Of a DNA stretch of 64,000 nucleotides, positions 49,541 through 58,788 are shown piece after piece. The notes under the pieces are model-generated. The model was not told the DNA's origin. It was given only the letters and a program-made list of their open reading frames with translations, and did not search any database. The first letter of the stretch is position 1; each line of letters starts with the position of its first letter. The DNA lies in the NCBI GenBank assembly GCA_016191845.1, contig JACPVF010000011.1:62001-126000 (forward strand). Direction: 5' to 3'. The translations under genes were made by a program, and so were the position numbers. This DNA comes from Chloroflexota bacterium (GTDB taxonomy: Bacteria > Chloroflexota > Anaerolineae > Anaerolineales > Villigracilaceae).

Positions 49541-50940
49541 TGACGACCTCCATCCAACCCAACGACGTGCTCGCCAAGGCCGAGGCTTTGCGCAACAACC
49601 TCAGCACGGGCTTCCGCGACGAGATCGTCAAATCCATGTACTCCGAGGCCGAGAGCATCGCACATCGCGCCGTCAAGACCGCCTCGGATAAAAAATACGA
49701 CTTCGACCAGAAGATCGACCGTCTGGTCACCTCTCCCATCACGGGCCTGCCGATCATGTTGCTATTGCTGGCCGCGTTGATCTGGTTGACGGTGGAAGGC
49801 GCCAACATTGCCTCCGACGCCATCGCCACGGTGCTGTTCACCCTCGGAGACTGGGGCCGCAACCTGTTCAACTACATGCATGCGCCCTGGTGGGTGACGG
49901 GCTTTGTCTGGGACGGCGTCTATCGCGGCCTGGCCTGGGTCATCTCGGTCATGTTGCCACCCATGACCATCTTCTTCCCCGCCTTTACCTTCCTCGAAGA
50001 CCTGGGGTACCTGCCGCGCGTGGCCTTCAACCTCGACTGGCTCTTCAAGAAAGCGGGTGCGCATGGCAAGCAATCCCTGACGATGGCGATGGGCTTCGGC
50101 TGCAACGCCGCAGGCGTGGTGGCCACGCGCGTGATCGACTCACCGCGCGAACGCCTGATCGCCATCCTGACCAACAACTTCGTCCCGTGCAACGGCCGCT
50201 TCCCAACCCTGATCATGCTGGCCACCGTCTTCGTGGCGGCGGGCTTCGGCGGGCTTACCTCCTCCATCATCGCCGCGGCAACCGTCGTCGGCGTGGTACT
50301 GATCGGCGTGGGATTCACCTTCGTCATGTCGTGGATCCTCTCACGCACGGTGCTCAAAGGCGAAGCCTCGGCCTTCACGCTGGAGCTTCCACCCTATCGC
50401 CGCCCGAACGTGGGCCGCATCCTCTACACCTCGATCATCGACCGCACCATCTTCGTGTTGTGGCGCGCGATGCAGACTGCCGCCCCTGCAGGTGCCATCA
50501 TTTGGATTCTGGCCAATGTACCCGTCGGGGCCTCGAACCTGGCCGCCGTCATCGCAGGCTGGCTCAACCCCTTTGGCGTGCTGCTCGGTCTGGACGGCGT
50601 GATCCTGCTTTCGTACATCATCGCCATCCCTGCCAACGAGATCGTCGTCCCGACCATGATGATGATGTACATGGGTGCGGGCATGATGGTAGACGGCCCT
50701 TCCACGAATGAAGCCATCCGCTCGCTGCTGATCGGCGGCCACGGCTGGACCATACTGACCGCCATCAACCTGATGCTGTTTGCCTTGCTGCACAATCCAT
50801 GTGGCACGACCATCATCACCATCTACAAGGAAACCAAGTCTCTCAAATGGGCAACCCTGAGCGTGGTCATCACCCTGGGCACCGCCTTCCTGGTCACATT
50901 CCTGACAGCTACGATCGCGAGGCTGCTGGGTTGGGCCTAG
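49540..50940 (+). CDS. feoB: FeoB membrane permease domain as a separate protein (split FeoB, C-part)
   Basis: A 466-residue membrane protein covering the FeoB transport region. The two Gate segments are visible: MGFGCNAAGVVATRVIDSPR with NNFVPCNGRFP, and the second half with IPANEIVVPTMMMMY and LLHNPCGTT. A 75-residue soluble lead (with YDFDQKIDRLVTSPITGLPI) joins to the membrane part as in full-length FeoB. It should carry Fe2+ inward in partnership with the GTPase encoded just upstream. Start and previous stop overlap by one base, so synthesis is coupled. Confidence 0.93.
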   Translation: MTTSIQPNDVLAKAEALRNNLSTGFRDEIVKSMYSEAESIAHRAVKTASDKKYDFDQKIDRLVTSPITGLPIMLLLLAALIWLTVEGANIASDAIATVLFTLGDWGRNLFNYMHAPWWVTGFVWDGVYRGLAWVISVMLPPMTIFFPAFTFLEDLGYLPRVAFNLDWLFKKAGAHGKQSLTMAMGFGCNAAGVVATRVIDSPRERLIAILTNNFVPCNGRFPTLIMLATVFVAAGFGGLTSSIIAAATVVGVVLIGVGFTFVMSWILSRTVLKGEASAFTLELPPYRRPNVGRILYTSIIDRTIFVLWRAMQTAAPAGAIIWILANVPVGASNLAAVIAGWLNPFGVLLGLDGVILLSYIIAIPANEIVVPTMMMMYMGAGMMVDGPSTNEAIRSLLIGGHGWTILTAINLMLFALLHNPCGTTIITIYKETKSLKWATLSVVITLGTAFLVTFLTATIARLLGWA

Positions 50941-50960
50941 GATCATTTTGACAATTGATG

Positions 50961-50996
50961 ACCAGGCCATGAGGATGCAATTCTTCATGGCCTGGT
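50961..50996 (+). terminator. Hairpin after the feo operon
   Basis: A 12-bp perfect stem (ACCAGGCCATGA and complement) with a 12-base loop, 20 bases after the feoB stop. There is no T run, so termination may need Rho. Confidence 0.55.
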
Positions 50997-51058
50997 CCTG
51001 TGTTTGGAGACGTTGCGTCATCAGGTAAAATTGACATATCCCAATCAAGGAGTTCATA

Positions 51059-52045
51059 ATGGACATGCAATATCGCCGCCTCGGGCGCGCAGGCATTAAA
51101 GTCAGCCTCTTATCGTTCGGCTCGTGGGTCACGTTCCATACCCAGGCGGACGTCGATTCAGCCGTGCAGATGATGAAGGCCGCCTATGATGCGGGCGTCA
51201 ATTTCTTTGACAACGCTGAAGTATATGCGGGTGGCAGGTCGGAAGAAGTGATGGGCAAGGCGCTGAAGGAACTGGGCTGGCGGCGCGGCAGCTACCTCAT
51301 CTCGACCAAGATCTTCTGGGGTTTGCACAACGGTCCGAATGAGCGCAATACACTCAACCGCAAGCGTCTGCTCGAAGGCATCGACGGTTCGCTCAAGCGC
51401 TTCGGCATGGATTACGTGGACATCGTCTACTGTCACCGCGCCGACCCTGAGACCCCCATCGAAGAGACCGCCCGCGCCATGAGCGACATCGTCCAATCGG
51501 GGCGCGCCATCTACTGGGGCGTCTCCGAGTGGAGCGCCGATGAGATCCGCGCTGCATGGAATGTCTGCGATAAGTACGGCTGGCACAAACCCGTCACCGA
51601 ACAACCGCAATACAACCTGTTCCACCGCGACCGCGTCGAAAAGGAATACGCCCGCCTGTACGAGGACATTGGCCTGGGCACCACCATCTGGAGTCCGCTG
51701 GCCTCGGGCTTGTTGACGGGCAAATATCAGAAAGGCATCCCTGCCGACAGCCGCGGCGCGCTCAAAGGCTACGAGTGGCTGCGCAACGCCTTGACCGACA
51801 AGCAACGTCTGGCTATCGTCGACCAACTCAGCCATCTGGCCAAGGAACTGGATTGCTCGCTGGCACAATTTGCCATCGCCTGGTGCGCCAGGAACCCGAA
51901 CGTCAGCACGGTCATCACGGGCGCCAGCCGCGTGGACCAGGTCCACGAGAATATGAAGGCGCTCGAAGTCCTGCCCAAGCTGACTGACGACGTGATGAAA
52001 CGGGTGGACGAGATCCTTGGGAAGTCCGCGGAAGAAGAGGATTAA
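51059..52045 (+). CDS. Aldo/keto reductase (AKR6-like, potassium-channel beta-subunit type)
   Basis: A 328-residue NADPH-dependent barrel enzyme. Catalytic residues appear in order: FFDNAEVY (Asp and Tyr), ISTKIFWG (Lys) and [10 protein letters not shown] (His). The wording of [19 protein letters not shown] and [11 protein letters not shown] is of the Kv-beta/YghZ group, which reduces aldehydes such as methylglyoxal. RBS AAGGAG precedes the ATG. Monocistronic with a strong terminator. Confidence 0.92.
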   Translation: MDMQYRRLGRAGIKVSLLSFGSWVTFHTQADVDSAVQMMKAAYDAGVNFFDNAEVYAGGRSEEVMGKALKELGWRRGSYLISTKIFWGLHNGPNERNTLNRKRLLEGIDGSLKRFGMDYVDIVYCHRADPETPIEETARAMSDIVQSGRAIYWGVSEWSADEIRAAWNVCDKYGWHKPVTEQPQYNLFHRDRVEKEYARLYEDIGLGTTIWSPLASGLLTGKYQKGIPADSRGALKGYEWLRNALTDKQRLAIVDQLSHLAKELDCSLAQFAIAWCARNPNVSTVITGASRVDQVHENMKALEVLPKLTDDVMKRVDEILGKSAEEED

Positions 52046-52050
52046 GCAAA

Positions 52051-52085
52051 AAGAAGGTCACGCTTGAAGCGTGACCTTCTTTTTA
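52051..52085. terminator. Bidirectional terminator between convergent genes
   Basis: A 13-bp perfect stem (AAGAAGGTCACGC and complement) with a TTGAA loop ends in TTTTT on the plus strand. It lies between the aldo/keto reductase stop and the minus-strand gene stop. Confidence 0.9.
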
Positions 52086-52093
52086 TACAACAA

Positions 52094-52606
52094 CTACGGA
52101 TTGGTCTGCTGCCAGCGTCCGCCCATCATGCCGCCCGGGCCGCCGCGGAAGCCGTTGCCAGCGCCGTTCGGGCCGTAACCACCGTTGCCCATCGGACAGG
52201 TACCTGTGCCATTTCCGTAGCCGCGTCCCTGCATGCGCTGGAGCATCCAGTCAGCCTGTTCGCGGGTCATAACGCCATCCGCCACAGCCGCATCGAAGGC
52301 AGCGGTGTGGACATCGGTCAGGAAGGTGGGGATGTCCGCTTCGGCGATGCCGTTGTCAAGGGCGATCTGGTACATGGTCTTGCCCGCGGCCAACTGCTCT
52401 TCCACCTGCTCTTCGGTCAGGCCGAGTTTCTCAGCCAGCGCACGCTCGACGTAATCGTGCATCGGGCCGTAACCGCCGCCCGCCATCATGCCGCGACCAT
52501 ATACGGGCGGCTGTCCGCTCTGGGCGTAGGCAACTCCCACACCCACGGCGCCCACTACCAGCAAAGCCAGGGCAATCACAGAGACGATCAAAACAGTTTT
52601 CTTCAT
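52094..52606 (-). CDS. Small secreted protein of unknown function, Gly/Met-rich tail
   Basis: A 170-residue exported protein. ATG 52606 is chosen because AAGGAG lies 8 bases upstream and MKKTVLIVSVIALALLVVGA is a clear signal sequence; the track-length start at 52648 has none. The mature centre is helical (ALAEKLGLTEEQVEEQLAAG), as in DUF2680-like small proteins, and the tail is rich in Gly, Asn and Met (GPGGMMGGRWQ). No function can be assigned; a metal-binding role is conceivable from the Met and Cys. Confidence 0.75.
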   Translation of the reverse strand: MKKTVLIVSVIALALLVVGAVGVGVAYAQSGQPPVYGRGMMAGGGYGPMHDYVERALAEKLGLTEEQVEEQLAAGKTMYQIALDNGIAEADIPTFLTDVHTAAFDAAVADGVMTREQADWMLQRMQGRGYGNGTGTCPMGNGGYGPNGAGNGFRGGPGGMMGGRWQQTNP

Positions 52607-52702
52607 TGTACATACTCCTTTGAGTAACATTTCATTTGGGTCTTGCAATGCTCAAAGGATACTTCGCAATTGTAAAGACTCGGTAAAGAAATCGATAAGA
52701 GC

Positions 52703-52738
52703 GCAAAAAGAAAAGATGGGACTTCGATCCCGTCTTTT
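52703..52738 (-). terminator. Terminator of uvrB
   Basis: On the minus strand AAAAGACGGGA pairs with TCCCATCTTTT (one G-T pair) around TCGAAG and runs into CTTTTTG, just after the uvrB stop. Confidence 0.85.
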
Positions 52739-52741
52739 CGC

Positions 52742-54784
52742 CTATTCATCCTCACCTGAAAGCAACTTGATCCGTTCCCAGGGCTTGAGCTTCTCATCCT
52801 CCGCAAGCAGACTCTTCAACTCGTACAACTCATCGCGCAGGGCGGCGGCGCGCTCGAACTCGAGGTTCTTGGCGGCCTCCTTCATCTGCTTCTCCATCTC
52901 ATGGACGATCTGACGCAATTCGTTACGCGGCATGGCAGACTTATCAGCCTTGGTGCGATACTCACCCTTCATCTCAGCCACGGCCTTCGAGGACATCTCC
53001 TCGGTCAGGTCATGGATGGCCTTGACGATGCTGATCGGCACGATGCCGTGTTCCTGGTTGTACTTCATCTGCTTGGCGCGGCGGCGATTCGTTTCGTCGA
53101 TGGCATACTTCATCGAGTCGGTCACGCGGTCGGCGTACATGATGACCTTGCCGTTAGCGTTGCGCGCGGCGCGGCCGATGGTCTGGATCAGCGCCGTGCC
53201 CGAGCGCAGGAAACCTTCCTTGTCCGCGTCGAGGATCGCCACCAGCGACACCTCGGGCAGGTCAAGGCCTTCGCGCAGCAGGTTGATGCCCACCAGCACG
53301 TCGAACACGCCCAGGCGCAGGTCACGCAGGATGCTGATGCGTTCGAGCGTCTCCACTTCCGAGTGCAGATAGTGGACCTTGATGCCCAACTCTTGCATGT
53401 ACTCAGATAGATCCTCGGACATGCGCTTGGTCAATGTAGTGACGAGGACGCGCTCATGCCTCTCGACCCTTTGCCTGATCTCGCCGACGAGGTCGTCGAC
53501 CTGGCCCTTGGTGGGACGCACATCCACCTCAGGGTCAATCAGCCCCGTCGGGCGGATGATCTGCTCGACGGTCTGCTCCGAGCGTTCGGTCTCGTACGGC
53601 CCAGGCGTGGCGGACGTGTAGATGGTGTAGCCCATCACCTGCTCGAACTCATCGAACTTGAGCGGGCGGTTATCCATCGCGCTCGGCATGCGGAAGCCGT
53701 ATTCGACCAGCGTCTCCTTGCGGGCGCGGTCGCCGTTGTACATACCGCGAATCTGCGGCACGGTCATGTGACTCTCATCCAGCACCAGCAGGTAATCGCT
53801 GGGCAGGAAGTCGATCATAGTCCACGGATGTGTGCCTGGGGCGCGGCGGTCGAGGTGGCGCGAGTAGTTCTCGATGCCCGAACAGTAGCCCACTTCCTTG
53901 AGCATCTCCAGGTCGTAACGGGTGCGCTGTTCGATGCGCTGTGCTTCGAGCAGTTTGCCCGTCTCTTTGTAATATTTGAGGCGCTCCTCCAGTTCGGTTT
54001 CGATGTCGGTGATGGCTTCCTTCATCTTGTCGCTGGCGGTCAAGTATTGCTTGGCGGGATAGATCGAGACTTCCTGAGGCTCGGCAAAGACCTCGCCTGT
54101 GACGGGGCTGAACTGCATGATGCGCTCGACCTCGTCCCCGAAGAAAGTGATGCGGAATCCGCGCTTGTCCTCGTAGGCAGGGATGATCTCCAGCGTGTCG
54201 CCGCGCACACGGAAGGTACCGGGCTTCAAGTCCATGTCATTGCGCTGATACTGCGACTCGATCAACTGGCGCAGCAGCGCATTGCGGCGGTACAACTGCC
54301 CCACCTGCAACACGACCGTTCCCTTGCCGAACTCTTCGGGCGAACCTAGACCGTAGATGCACGACACCGACGCGACGATGATCACGTCACGGCGTGAGAC
54401 CAGTGCAGTCGTGGCGGCCAGGCGCAGGCGCTCGATCTCCTCGTTGATCTCGGTCTCTTTTTCGATGTACAGGTCGTGACGCGGGACGTAGGCTTCAGGC
54501 TGGTAGTAATCGTAGTAGGAAACAAAGTACTCAACCGCGTTCTCAGGGAAGAATTCCTTGAACTCGGAATACAACTGTGCGGCCAGGGTCTTGTTGTGCG
54601 CCATGATCAGCGCGGGCATCTGCAATTCCTGGATGACCGACGCGATGGTGAAGGTCTTGCCTGTGCCCGTGGCACCCAGCAGCACCTGGTTACGCTTACC
54701 TGAGCGGACTCCCTCGACGAGTCCGCTGATGGCTTCGGGCTGGTCGCCCATGGGGATAAAGGGAGCTTGAAGTTTGAATGTCAT
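52742..54784 (-). CDS. uvrB: Excinuclease ABC subunit B
   Basis: A 680-residue protein of normal length. It holds the damage site after UvrA delivers it and brings in UvrC. Seen: P-loop [13 protein letters not shown], the beta-hairpin region [20 protein letters not shown], helicase motifs LDESHMT and QTIGRAARN, and the C-terminal UVR motif [18 protein letters not shown], which contacts UvrC. It appears monocistronic, with its own terminator. Confidence 0.97.
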   Translation of the reverse strand: MTFKLQAPFIPMGDQPEAISGLVEGVRSGKRNQVLLGATGTGKTFTIASVIQELQMPALIMAHNKTLAAQLYSEFKEFFPENAVEYFVSYYDYYQPEAYVPRHDLYIEKETEINEEIERLRLAATTALVSRRDVIIVASVSCIYGLGSPEEFGKGTVVLQVGQLYRRNALLRQLIESQYQRNDMDLKPGTFRVRGDTLEIIPAYEDKRGFRITFFGDEVERIMQFSPVTGEVFAEPQEVSIYPAKQYLTASDKMKEAITDIETELEERLKYYKETGKLLEAQRIEQRTRYDLEMLKEVGYCSGIENYSRHLDRRAPGTHPWTMIDFLPSDYLLVLDESHMTVPQIRGMYNGDRARKETLVEYGFRMPSAMDNRPLKFDEFEQVMGYTIYTSATPGPYETERSEQTVEQIIRPTGLIDPEVDVRPTKGQVDDLVGEIRQRVERHERVLVTTLTKRMSEDLSEYMQELGIKVHYLHSEVETLERISILRDLRLGVFDVLVGINLLREGLDLPEVSLVAILDADKEGFLRSGTALIQTIGRAARNANGKVIMYADRVTDSMKYAIDETNRRRAKQMKYNQEHGIVPISIVKAIHDLTEEMSSKAVAEMKGEYRTKADKSAMPRNELRQIVHEMEKQMKEAAKNLEFERAAALRDELYELKSLLAEDEKLKPWERIKLLSGEDE

Positions 54785-54914
54785 AAGGTTTGGGGAATTG
54801 AAGAGGGAACAACTGTTCTATTCTACCCGAAAGGCGGAGAAAAGGCCAGCACGATCAGCCGCTGAACAGGTCTAAAGTATCATGAGCAAATGGAGGAACG
54901 CCAAAACAACTGAG

Positions 54915-54953
54915 AAAAAGCGGCTCGGATGGGCTGCATCCGAACCGCTTTTT
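54915..54953 (-). terminator. Terminator downstream of the AT-rich orphan gene
   Basis: A 17-bp stem with one mismatch (AAAAAGCGG ... CCGCTTTTT) around GGCTG, with T runs on both strands. It would stop transcripts from the minus-strand gene at 55021. Confidence 0.82.
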
Positions 54954-55020
54954 GTTTCTGCTTGTCTTTTGCTCAGTTTTCCTTTTCATTTCTTTAGATA
55001 TTTTGATTACACTTTGTATT

Positions 55021-55392
55021 CTAATTGACTTCAAAATAGTCGCCTTGCTCATTGGTCTTTAACTTTCTATTATTATAGAATACTCCATAAAAGTTGGGGA
55101 TTTCTTTTGTGAAAAGGTTAGATATATGCTCATCTTGAAAGAAATACTCTGCATACCCAAAGTCATAGCTTTCTTTATAGTAAAAATAAACATCCCAACT
55201 AATCCCTTTAGATCCACATTTCTCTGTAAGCCAATTTTGAACATTATCCATTTCTAAATATGATGTCGCTACCACAACATTATAAGGAAATTCGACTAGC
55301 CAAGCATTTCGCTCTTCCTTGAACTCATTCCATTCATTAGGTTCTGAAAATTCTGAATTTTTAATTACAACTTCAATGGAAATTTGTTTCAT
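55021..55392 (-). CDS. Hypothetical AT-rich orphan protein
   Basis: A 123-residue acidic, aromatic-rich protein (WDVYFYYKESYDFGYAEYFF) with no signal peptide or membrane helix. I recognise no family. The gene and its flanks are strongly AT-rich against GC-rich neighbours, which suggests recent acquisition. The shape and composition are like many small immunity or phage-related proteins, but no toxin gene is adjacent, so this is only a guess. Confidence 0.6.
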   Translation of the reverse strand: MKQISIEVVIKNSEFSEPNEWNEFKEERNAWLVEFPYNVVVATSYLEMDNVQNWLTEKCGSKGISWDVYFYYKESYDFGYAEYFFQDEHISNLFTKEIPNFYGVFYNNRKLKTNEQGDYFEVN

Positions 55393-55626
55393 TCTCTCTT
55401 GTTCCTTGAGACATTGTGGATAGCTTCAGCACCAGCACCCAACTAGGGCACATACGGCGGAGAGCAGTTAACTGACTATGGACTGCTACTCCGCCTAATC
55501 ATCTGAGCAAATTATATGTTCTCTGTGAAAACAGGTCAACGTGGAAACCGTTCTAGTCTATAGCAAAGTGAAGTTTGCGTAACTCTCCCGTACAAGGGCA
55601 TACATTGGGCAAGAGTACACCACGCT

Positions 55627-55677
55627 CGGTTGAAAATTGCGTTCTTTTTTAATGGCAGAAAACGCAATTTTCAACCG
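55627..55677. repeat. 17-bp perfect inverted repeat
   Basis: Two 17-base arms, exact reverse complements, with a T-rich 17-base centre. It lies immediately upstream of the -10 box of the membrane-protein gene. It could be an operator, a hairpin, or the scar of a mobile element. Confidence 0.8.
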
Positions 55678-55686
55678 TGGGTATTA

Positions 55687-55692
55687 TATAAT
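55687..55692 (+). promoter_or_regulatory. -10 box of the GT-C-like gene; probably leaderless mRNA
   Basis: TATAAT lies 8 bases before ATG 55701 with no Shine-Dalgarno sequence between. The -35 position falls inside the right arm of the inverted repeat and is weak. Confidence 0.55.
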
Positions 55693-55700
55693 TCGACTTG

Positions 55701-57698
55701 ATGACCAAGTTCAAAGCCTTCCTGCAAGCCAACCACGCGCCGCTGGCCCTGCTGACCACCTGCCTGGTCGCCTTCGGATTGCTCAGCCCATCGCTGGGAT
55801 TTTTCCAGGACGACTGGCATTTTATTTTTTATGCCCAACACGGGCTGAGCAAACTCTGGGAACTCTCTGCCTACGACAATCGACCGTTCGCGTCGTGGCC
55901 GTATATCGCGGGTTTCACCGTCTTCGGCTTTCATCCGCTGGCCTGGCAGATCGGCGTGCTCGTGATCCGCTGGCTGACGACCGTGGCCTTCTGGATGGTC
56001 TTCCGCAGCCTGTGGCCCAAACACCAAAAACTGGCCGTGGTGCCCACGCTGCTGTTTGCAGTTTATCCGCTTTACACGCTGCAACCGATGGCCGTGACCT
56101 ATATCACGCATTGGGTGGCCTTCCTGCTTTACGCGCTCTCGTTGTGGCTGATGATCCTGGCCGTGCGCGACATCCAGCGACTGTGGCTGCTGCTGGTCCT
56201 CTCCGTGCTGTTGGATGGACTGCAACTCTTCACCATCGAATACTTCAACGGGATCGAGTTGCTGCGTCCACTCGTATTGTGGATGGCGCTTTCCGCGCCG
56301 CAAGCGGATTCCAAATCCCGACTCAAGACCGCCGCCCTGGCCTGGCTCCCTTATCTGGGCGTGCTCGCCGCCTTCGTGCTCTGGCGCGGATTCATCTTCC
56401 AGTCCCCCGCTCAAGACAACAACGCCCCGACCGTCTTGCGCGATCTGGTCAGCGCGCCGATATCAACGTTGTTCTATCTCGTGACGGCGGGACTCAAAGA
56501 CACGCTGCTCATTCAAGTTGGCGCGTGGAGCGAGACCCTCTCCCCCGACCTGGTGGATTTCTCGCCCGCGGGGCTGCTGGCTTTGCTCGTGACGGTGCTG
56601 AGTTTCATCGGCTTCTATCTTTATTTCAAGCGTCTCGATCTCGAAGAGGACGCCCCTGTCCGCCCGATGCTGCTGCTCGGCGCACTGGGACTCGTCCTCG
56701 GCCCCATCCCCGCCTGGATGACGCATCAGCCGTTGTATGACACCAATCCGCTGTGGAACAGTCGTCTCGGCATGGCGGCCATGTTCGGCGCGGCGCTGAT
56801 TATCGTCGCCGTCGTCGAGTGGCTGGCACGGACCAAGATGCAGCGCGTGGTCGTGTACAGTTTGCTGCTGGCATTGTCCGTGGGCTATCTGATCCGCTCG
56901 GAAAACAATTATCGCCACGCCTGGGAAGCGCAGGTGGACTTCCTCAATCAGCTGGCATGGCGCGCGCCGTCCGTCGAGGCAGGCACTGCTTTCGTCTCGG
57001 AAGGCGAGATCCTCTCCTACATGGGCGATTACCCGACGGGTTTCGCCGTCAACATGGTCTACCACCAGCCCAAGGATTCCATGCAGGCTGTGACATGGTT
57101 CTTCCCGACCTATGGGGACGACCCCGTAGCGGAGAAGTTGTTGATGGGCGGGATTCTGCGCGAGGTCAAATTCTCCACGCGCTTCGAAGGCGAAGCAGCC
57201 GACAGCCTGGTGCTGTGGTACGAGCCGACGGTCAGCGCCTGTTTGCACATCCTGACACCGTTGGATGCAGAGTCACGGCTATACTCGGATTACCTGCGTC
57301 AGCTTGCGCCCAAATCCGCGCTGGGACGCATCTCGCCAGAGTCGAACATCAACATGGAGTTTTTCGCGCAGGCCTTGAATACCCCGCAGACCTGGTGTTA
57401 CTTCTTCGAGAAGGCCGAGCTGGCCGAGCAATACGGCCAGACCGAGCAAGTGCTCAAGCTATGGGAGGCGGCGCAGGAACAGGGTTTCCGTCCCTCGCAT
57501 GGCATGGAATATCTGCCCTTCATCCGCGCGTATCTAACCGTGGGCGATTATGACCAAGCGCAAGCCCTGACCGAGTCCGCCAACCGCCTGACCAGCTCAC
57601 AGGCCATGCGGCAGACTCTCTGCCGTCCCTGGCTGGAGGCTGGAGAAGCGGAATCAGGCCCAGGGTCCGAAGTGAAGCAATTGTTGAAGTGTGAATAA
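55701..57698 (+). CDS. GT-C-like polytopic membrane protein (glycosyltransferase-39-like) with soluble C-terminus
   Basis: A 665-residue protein with about ten membrane helices in the first 430 residues. The first extracellular loop has FFQDDWHFIF; a paired acidic motif there is typical of GT-C transferases using lipid-linked sugars. Residues 430-665 are soluble, with helical TPR-like repeats at the end (EKAELAEQYGQTEQVLKLWE, AYLTVGDYDQAQALTESANR). ATG 55701 is preferred to the TTG at 55698. It may modify surface glycans or proteins; donor and acceptor are unknown. Confidence 0.75.
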   Translation: MTKFKAFLQANHAPLALLTTCLVAFGLLSPSLGFFQDDWHFIFYAQHGLSKLWELSAYDNRPFASWPYIAGFTVFGFHPLAWQIGVLVIRWLTTVAFWMVFRSLWPKHQKLAVVPTLLFAVYPLYTLQPMAVTYITHWVAFLLYALSLWLMILAVRDIQRLWLLLVLSVLLDGLQLFTIEYFNGIELLRPLVLWMALSAPQADSKSRLKTAALAWLPYLGVLAAFVLWRGFIFQSPAQDNNAPTVLRDLVSAPISTLFYLVTAGLKDTLLIQVGAWSETLSPDLVDFSPAGLLALLVTVLSFIGFYLYFKRLDLEEDAPVRPMLLLGALGLVLGPIPAWMTHQPLYDTNPLWNSRLGMAAMFGAALIIVAVVEWLARTKMQRVVVYSLLLALSVGYLIRSENNYRHAWEAQVDFLNQLAWRAPSVEAGTAFVSEGEILSYMGDYPTGFAVNMVYHQPKDSMQAVTWFFPTYGDDPVAEKLLMGGILREVKFSTRFEGEAADSLVLWYEPTVSACLHILTPLDAESRLYSDYLRQLAPKSALGRISPESNINMEFFAQALNTPQTWCYFFEKAELAEQYGQTEQVLKLWEAAQEQGFRPSHGMEYLPFIRAYLTVGDYDQAQALTESANRLTSSQAMRQTLCRPWLEAGEAESGPGSEVKQLLKCE

Positions 57699-57732
57699 AA
57701 AAACAGGAGATGGATATCCATCTCCTGTTTTT
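57699..57732. terminator. Bidirectional palindromic terminator
   Basis: A 34-bp perfect palindrome centred on GGATATCC with an A run on one side and a T run on the other. It lies directly between two convergent genes and serves both. Confidence 0.88.
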
Positions 57733-57738
57733 ATTTGC

Positions 57739-58707
57739 TTACTTCAATGGGTAAGGCGGGAAACTTCCCTCGGGTGCGTACCAATCCGCGGGGTCGATGT
57801 CGCTCAGGGCGCCGCCCGCCGCCACAGGTACGGGAATCAGGCTATGGTCGGTGCAACTGACACTCAAGCCACAGGGGACAGCCTGGGTATATCCTCCCAC
57901 CACCCCCATCGGGTTTCCGAACGGGTCCAGCGCATAAGCCACGATGTAATATTCGCCCTGCGGAAGGACCAGCTCGTAGGTGGCCTGGCTGGGCGTGGTA
58001 AAAAAGTAGTAGAAATTCCCGTTCGGGTAATACTGCGTGCTGAAGGCCACCACCATGATGTCGGGGCGGCCCTCAGCGGGATAGGACAGGTGACCCGTGA
58101 TTCCGCCCTCAGGCTTGAGCGGCTTGGGACCGTCGGGCGTGGGCGGGACCTGGCCCGGCATGGCAGGATAGGTCCCAGCGGGCGCGTTCCAATCGCCGAG
58201 GTTGATGCTCTGCGTGATCTCGCTGTCCTTCACCTCGACAGCCACCAGCGTATGGTCACCTGTGTTGCCGCGCATTTCCTGCGTGAAACCGCCCGATAGT
58301 CCAATGGGAAAAGAACTTCCGCCCAGAACGTAGGCCACGACATGATAGTTTCCAGCGGGCAGGTCGTCGATCTGGTAATAGTTCTGGCCCAGCAGCGTGT
58401 CGACATAAGAGAACAAATTGCTGGTGGTGCTAAACGCCACCACGCGCATGGCAGGCAGGGAATCGGCGGGATAGCTGAGGGAGCCTGCGATCGAGCCCAT
58501 CTGTCCGCTGGGCGCAGGCTGGGTTGCGGCAACGGTCGGCGTGGACGGCGCGGGCGTAGTAGCAACAGCAGCTTGCACCGTCAGCGCGACGAAGGTCTGC
58601 TGGACGATGTCGTCGATGCCCTGCGTGGGTTGTGCAGGCGCGACCACATTGCACGCAGACAACAACAAGGCAAACACTAAAAATCCAAAAGCCAGTCTTC
58701 TTCTCAT
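57739..58707 (-). CDS. Lipoprotein with two carboxypeptidase-regulatory-like repeats
   Basis: A 322-residue lipoprotein. The signal MRRRLAFGFLVFALLLSAC ends in the lipid-acceptor Cys at 19. A Thr/Pro/Ala linker follows, then two related beta-sandwich units (about 72-180 and 203-320), each with GxLSYPA, MxVVAFST, LPxGxYxxVAY and xGGxTQ. Such CnaB/carboxypeptidase-regulatory-like domains act as stalks or binding modules. RBS GGAG precedes ATG 58707. Function unknown. Confidence 0.82.
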   Translation of the reverse strand: MRRRLAFGFLVFALLLSACNVVAPAQPTQGIDDIVQQTFVALTVQAAVATTPAPSTPTVAATQPAPSGQMGSIAGSLSYPADSLPAMRVVAFSTTSNLFSYVDTLLGQNYYQIDDLPAGNYHVVAYVLGGSSFPIGLSGGFTQEMRGNTGDHTLVAVEVKDSEITQSINLGDWNAPAGTYPAMPGQVPPTPDGPKPLKPEGGITGHLSYPAEGRPDIMVVAFSTQYYPNGNFYYFFTTPSQATYELVLPQGEYYIVAYALDPFGNPMGVVGGYTQAVPCGLSVSCTDHSLIPVPVAAGGALSDIDPADWYAPEGSFPPYPLK

Positions 58708-58720
58708 TTCATTCTCCTCG

Positions 58721-58753
58721 ATAAAATTTGCGGCGGATGTGAATCCGCCGCAA
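58721..58753 (-). terminator. Terminator of mfd
   Basis: On the minus strand an 11-bp perfect stem (TTGCGGCGGAT and complement) with a 4-base loop runs into ATTTTAT, 35 bases after the mfd stop. Confidence 0.82.
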
Positions 58754-58788
58754 CAACGTTTCGCGCATCTTAAGGGAACTTCGCCGCG

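Larger units (their letters stand above)
55393..55700. other. Intergenic region with long inverted repeat and promoter
   Basis: A 308-bp gap. The left part is AT-rich and featureless. CGGTTGAAAATTGCGTT (55627-55643) is repeated as its exact complement at 55661-55677 around a 17-base centre. TATAAT at 55687-55692 ends 8 bases before ATG 55701. Confidence 0.6.
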
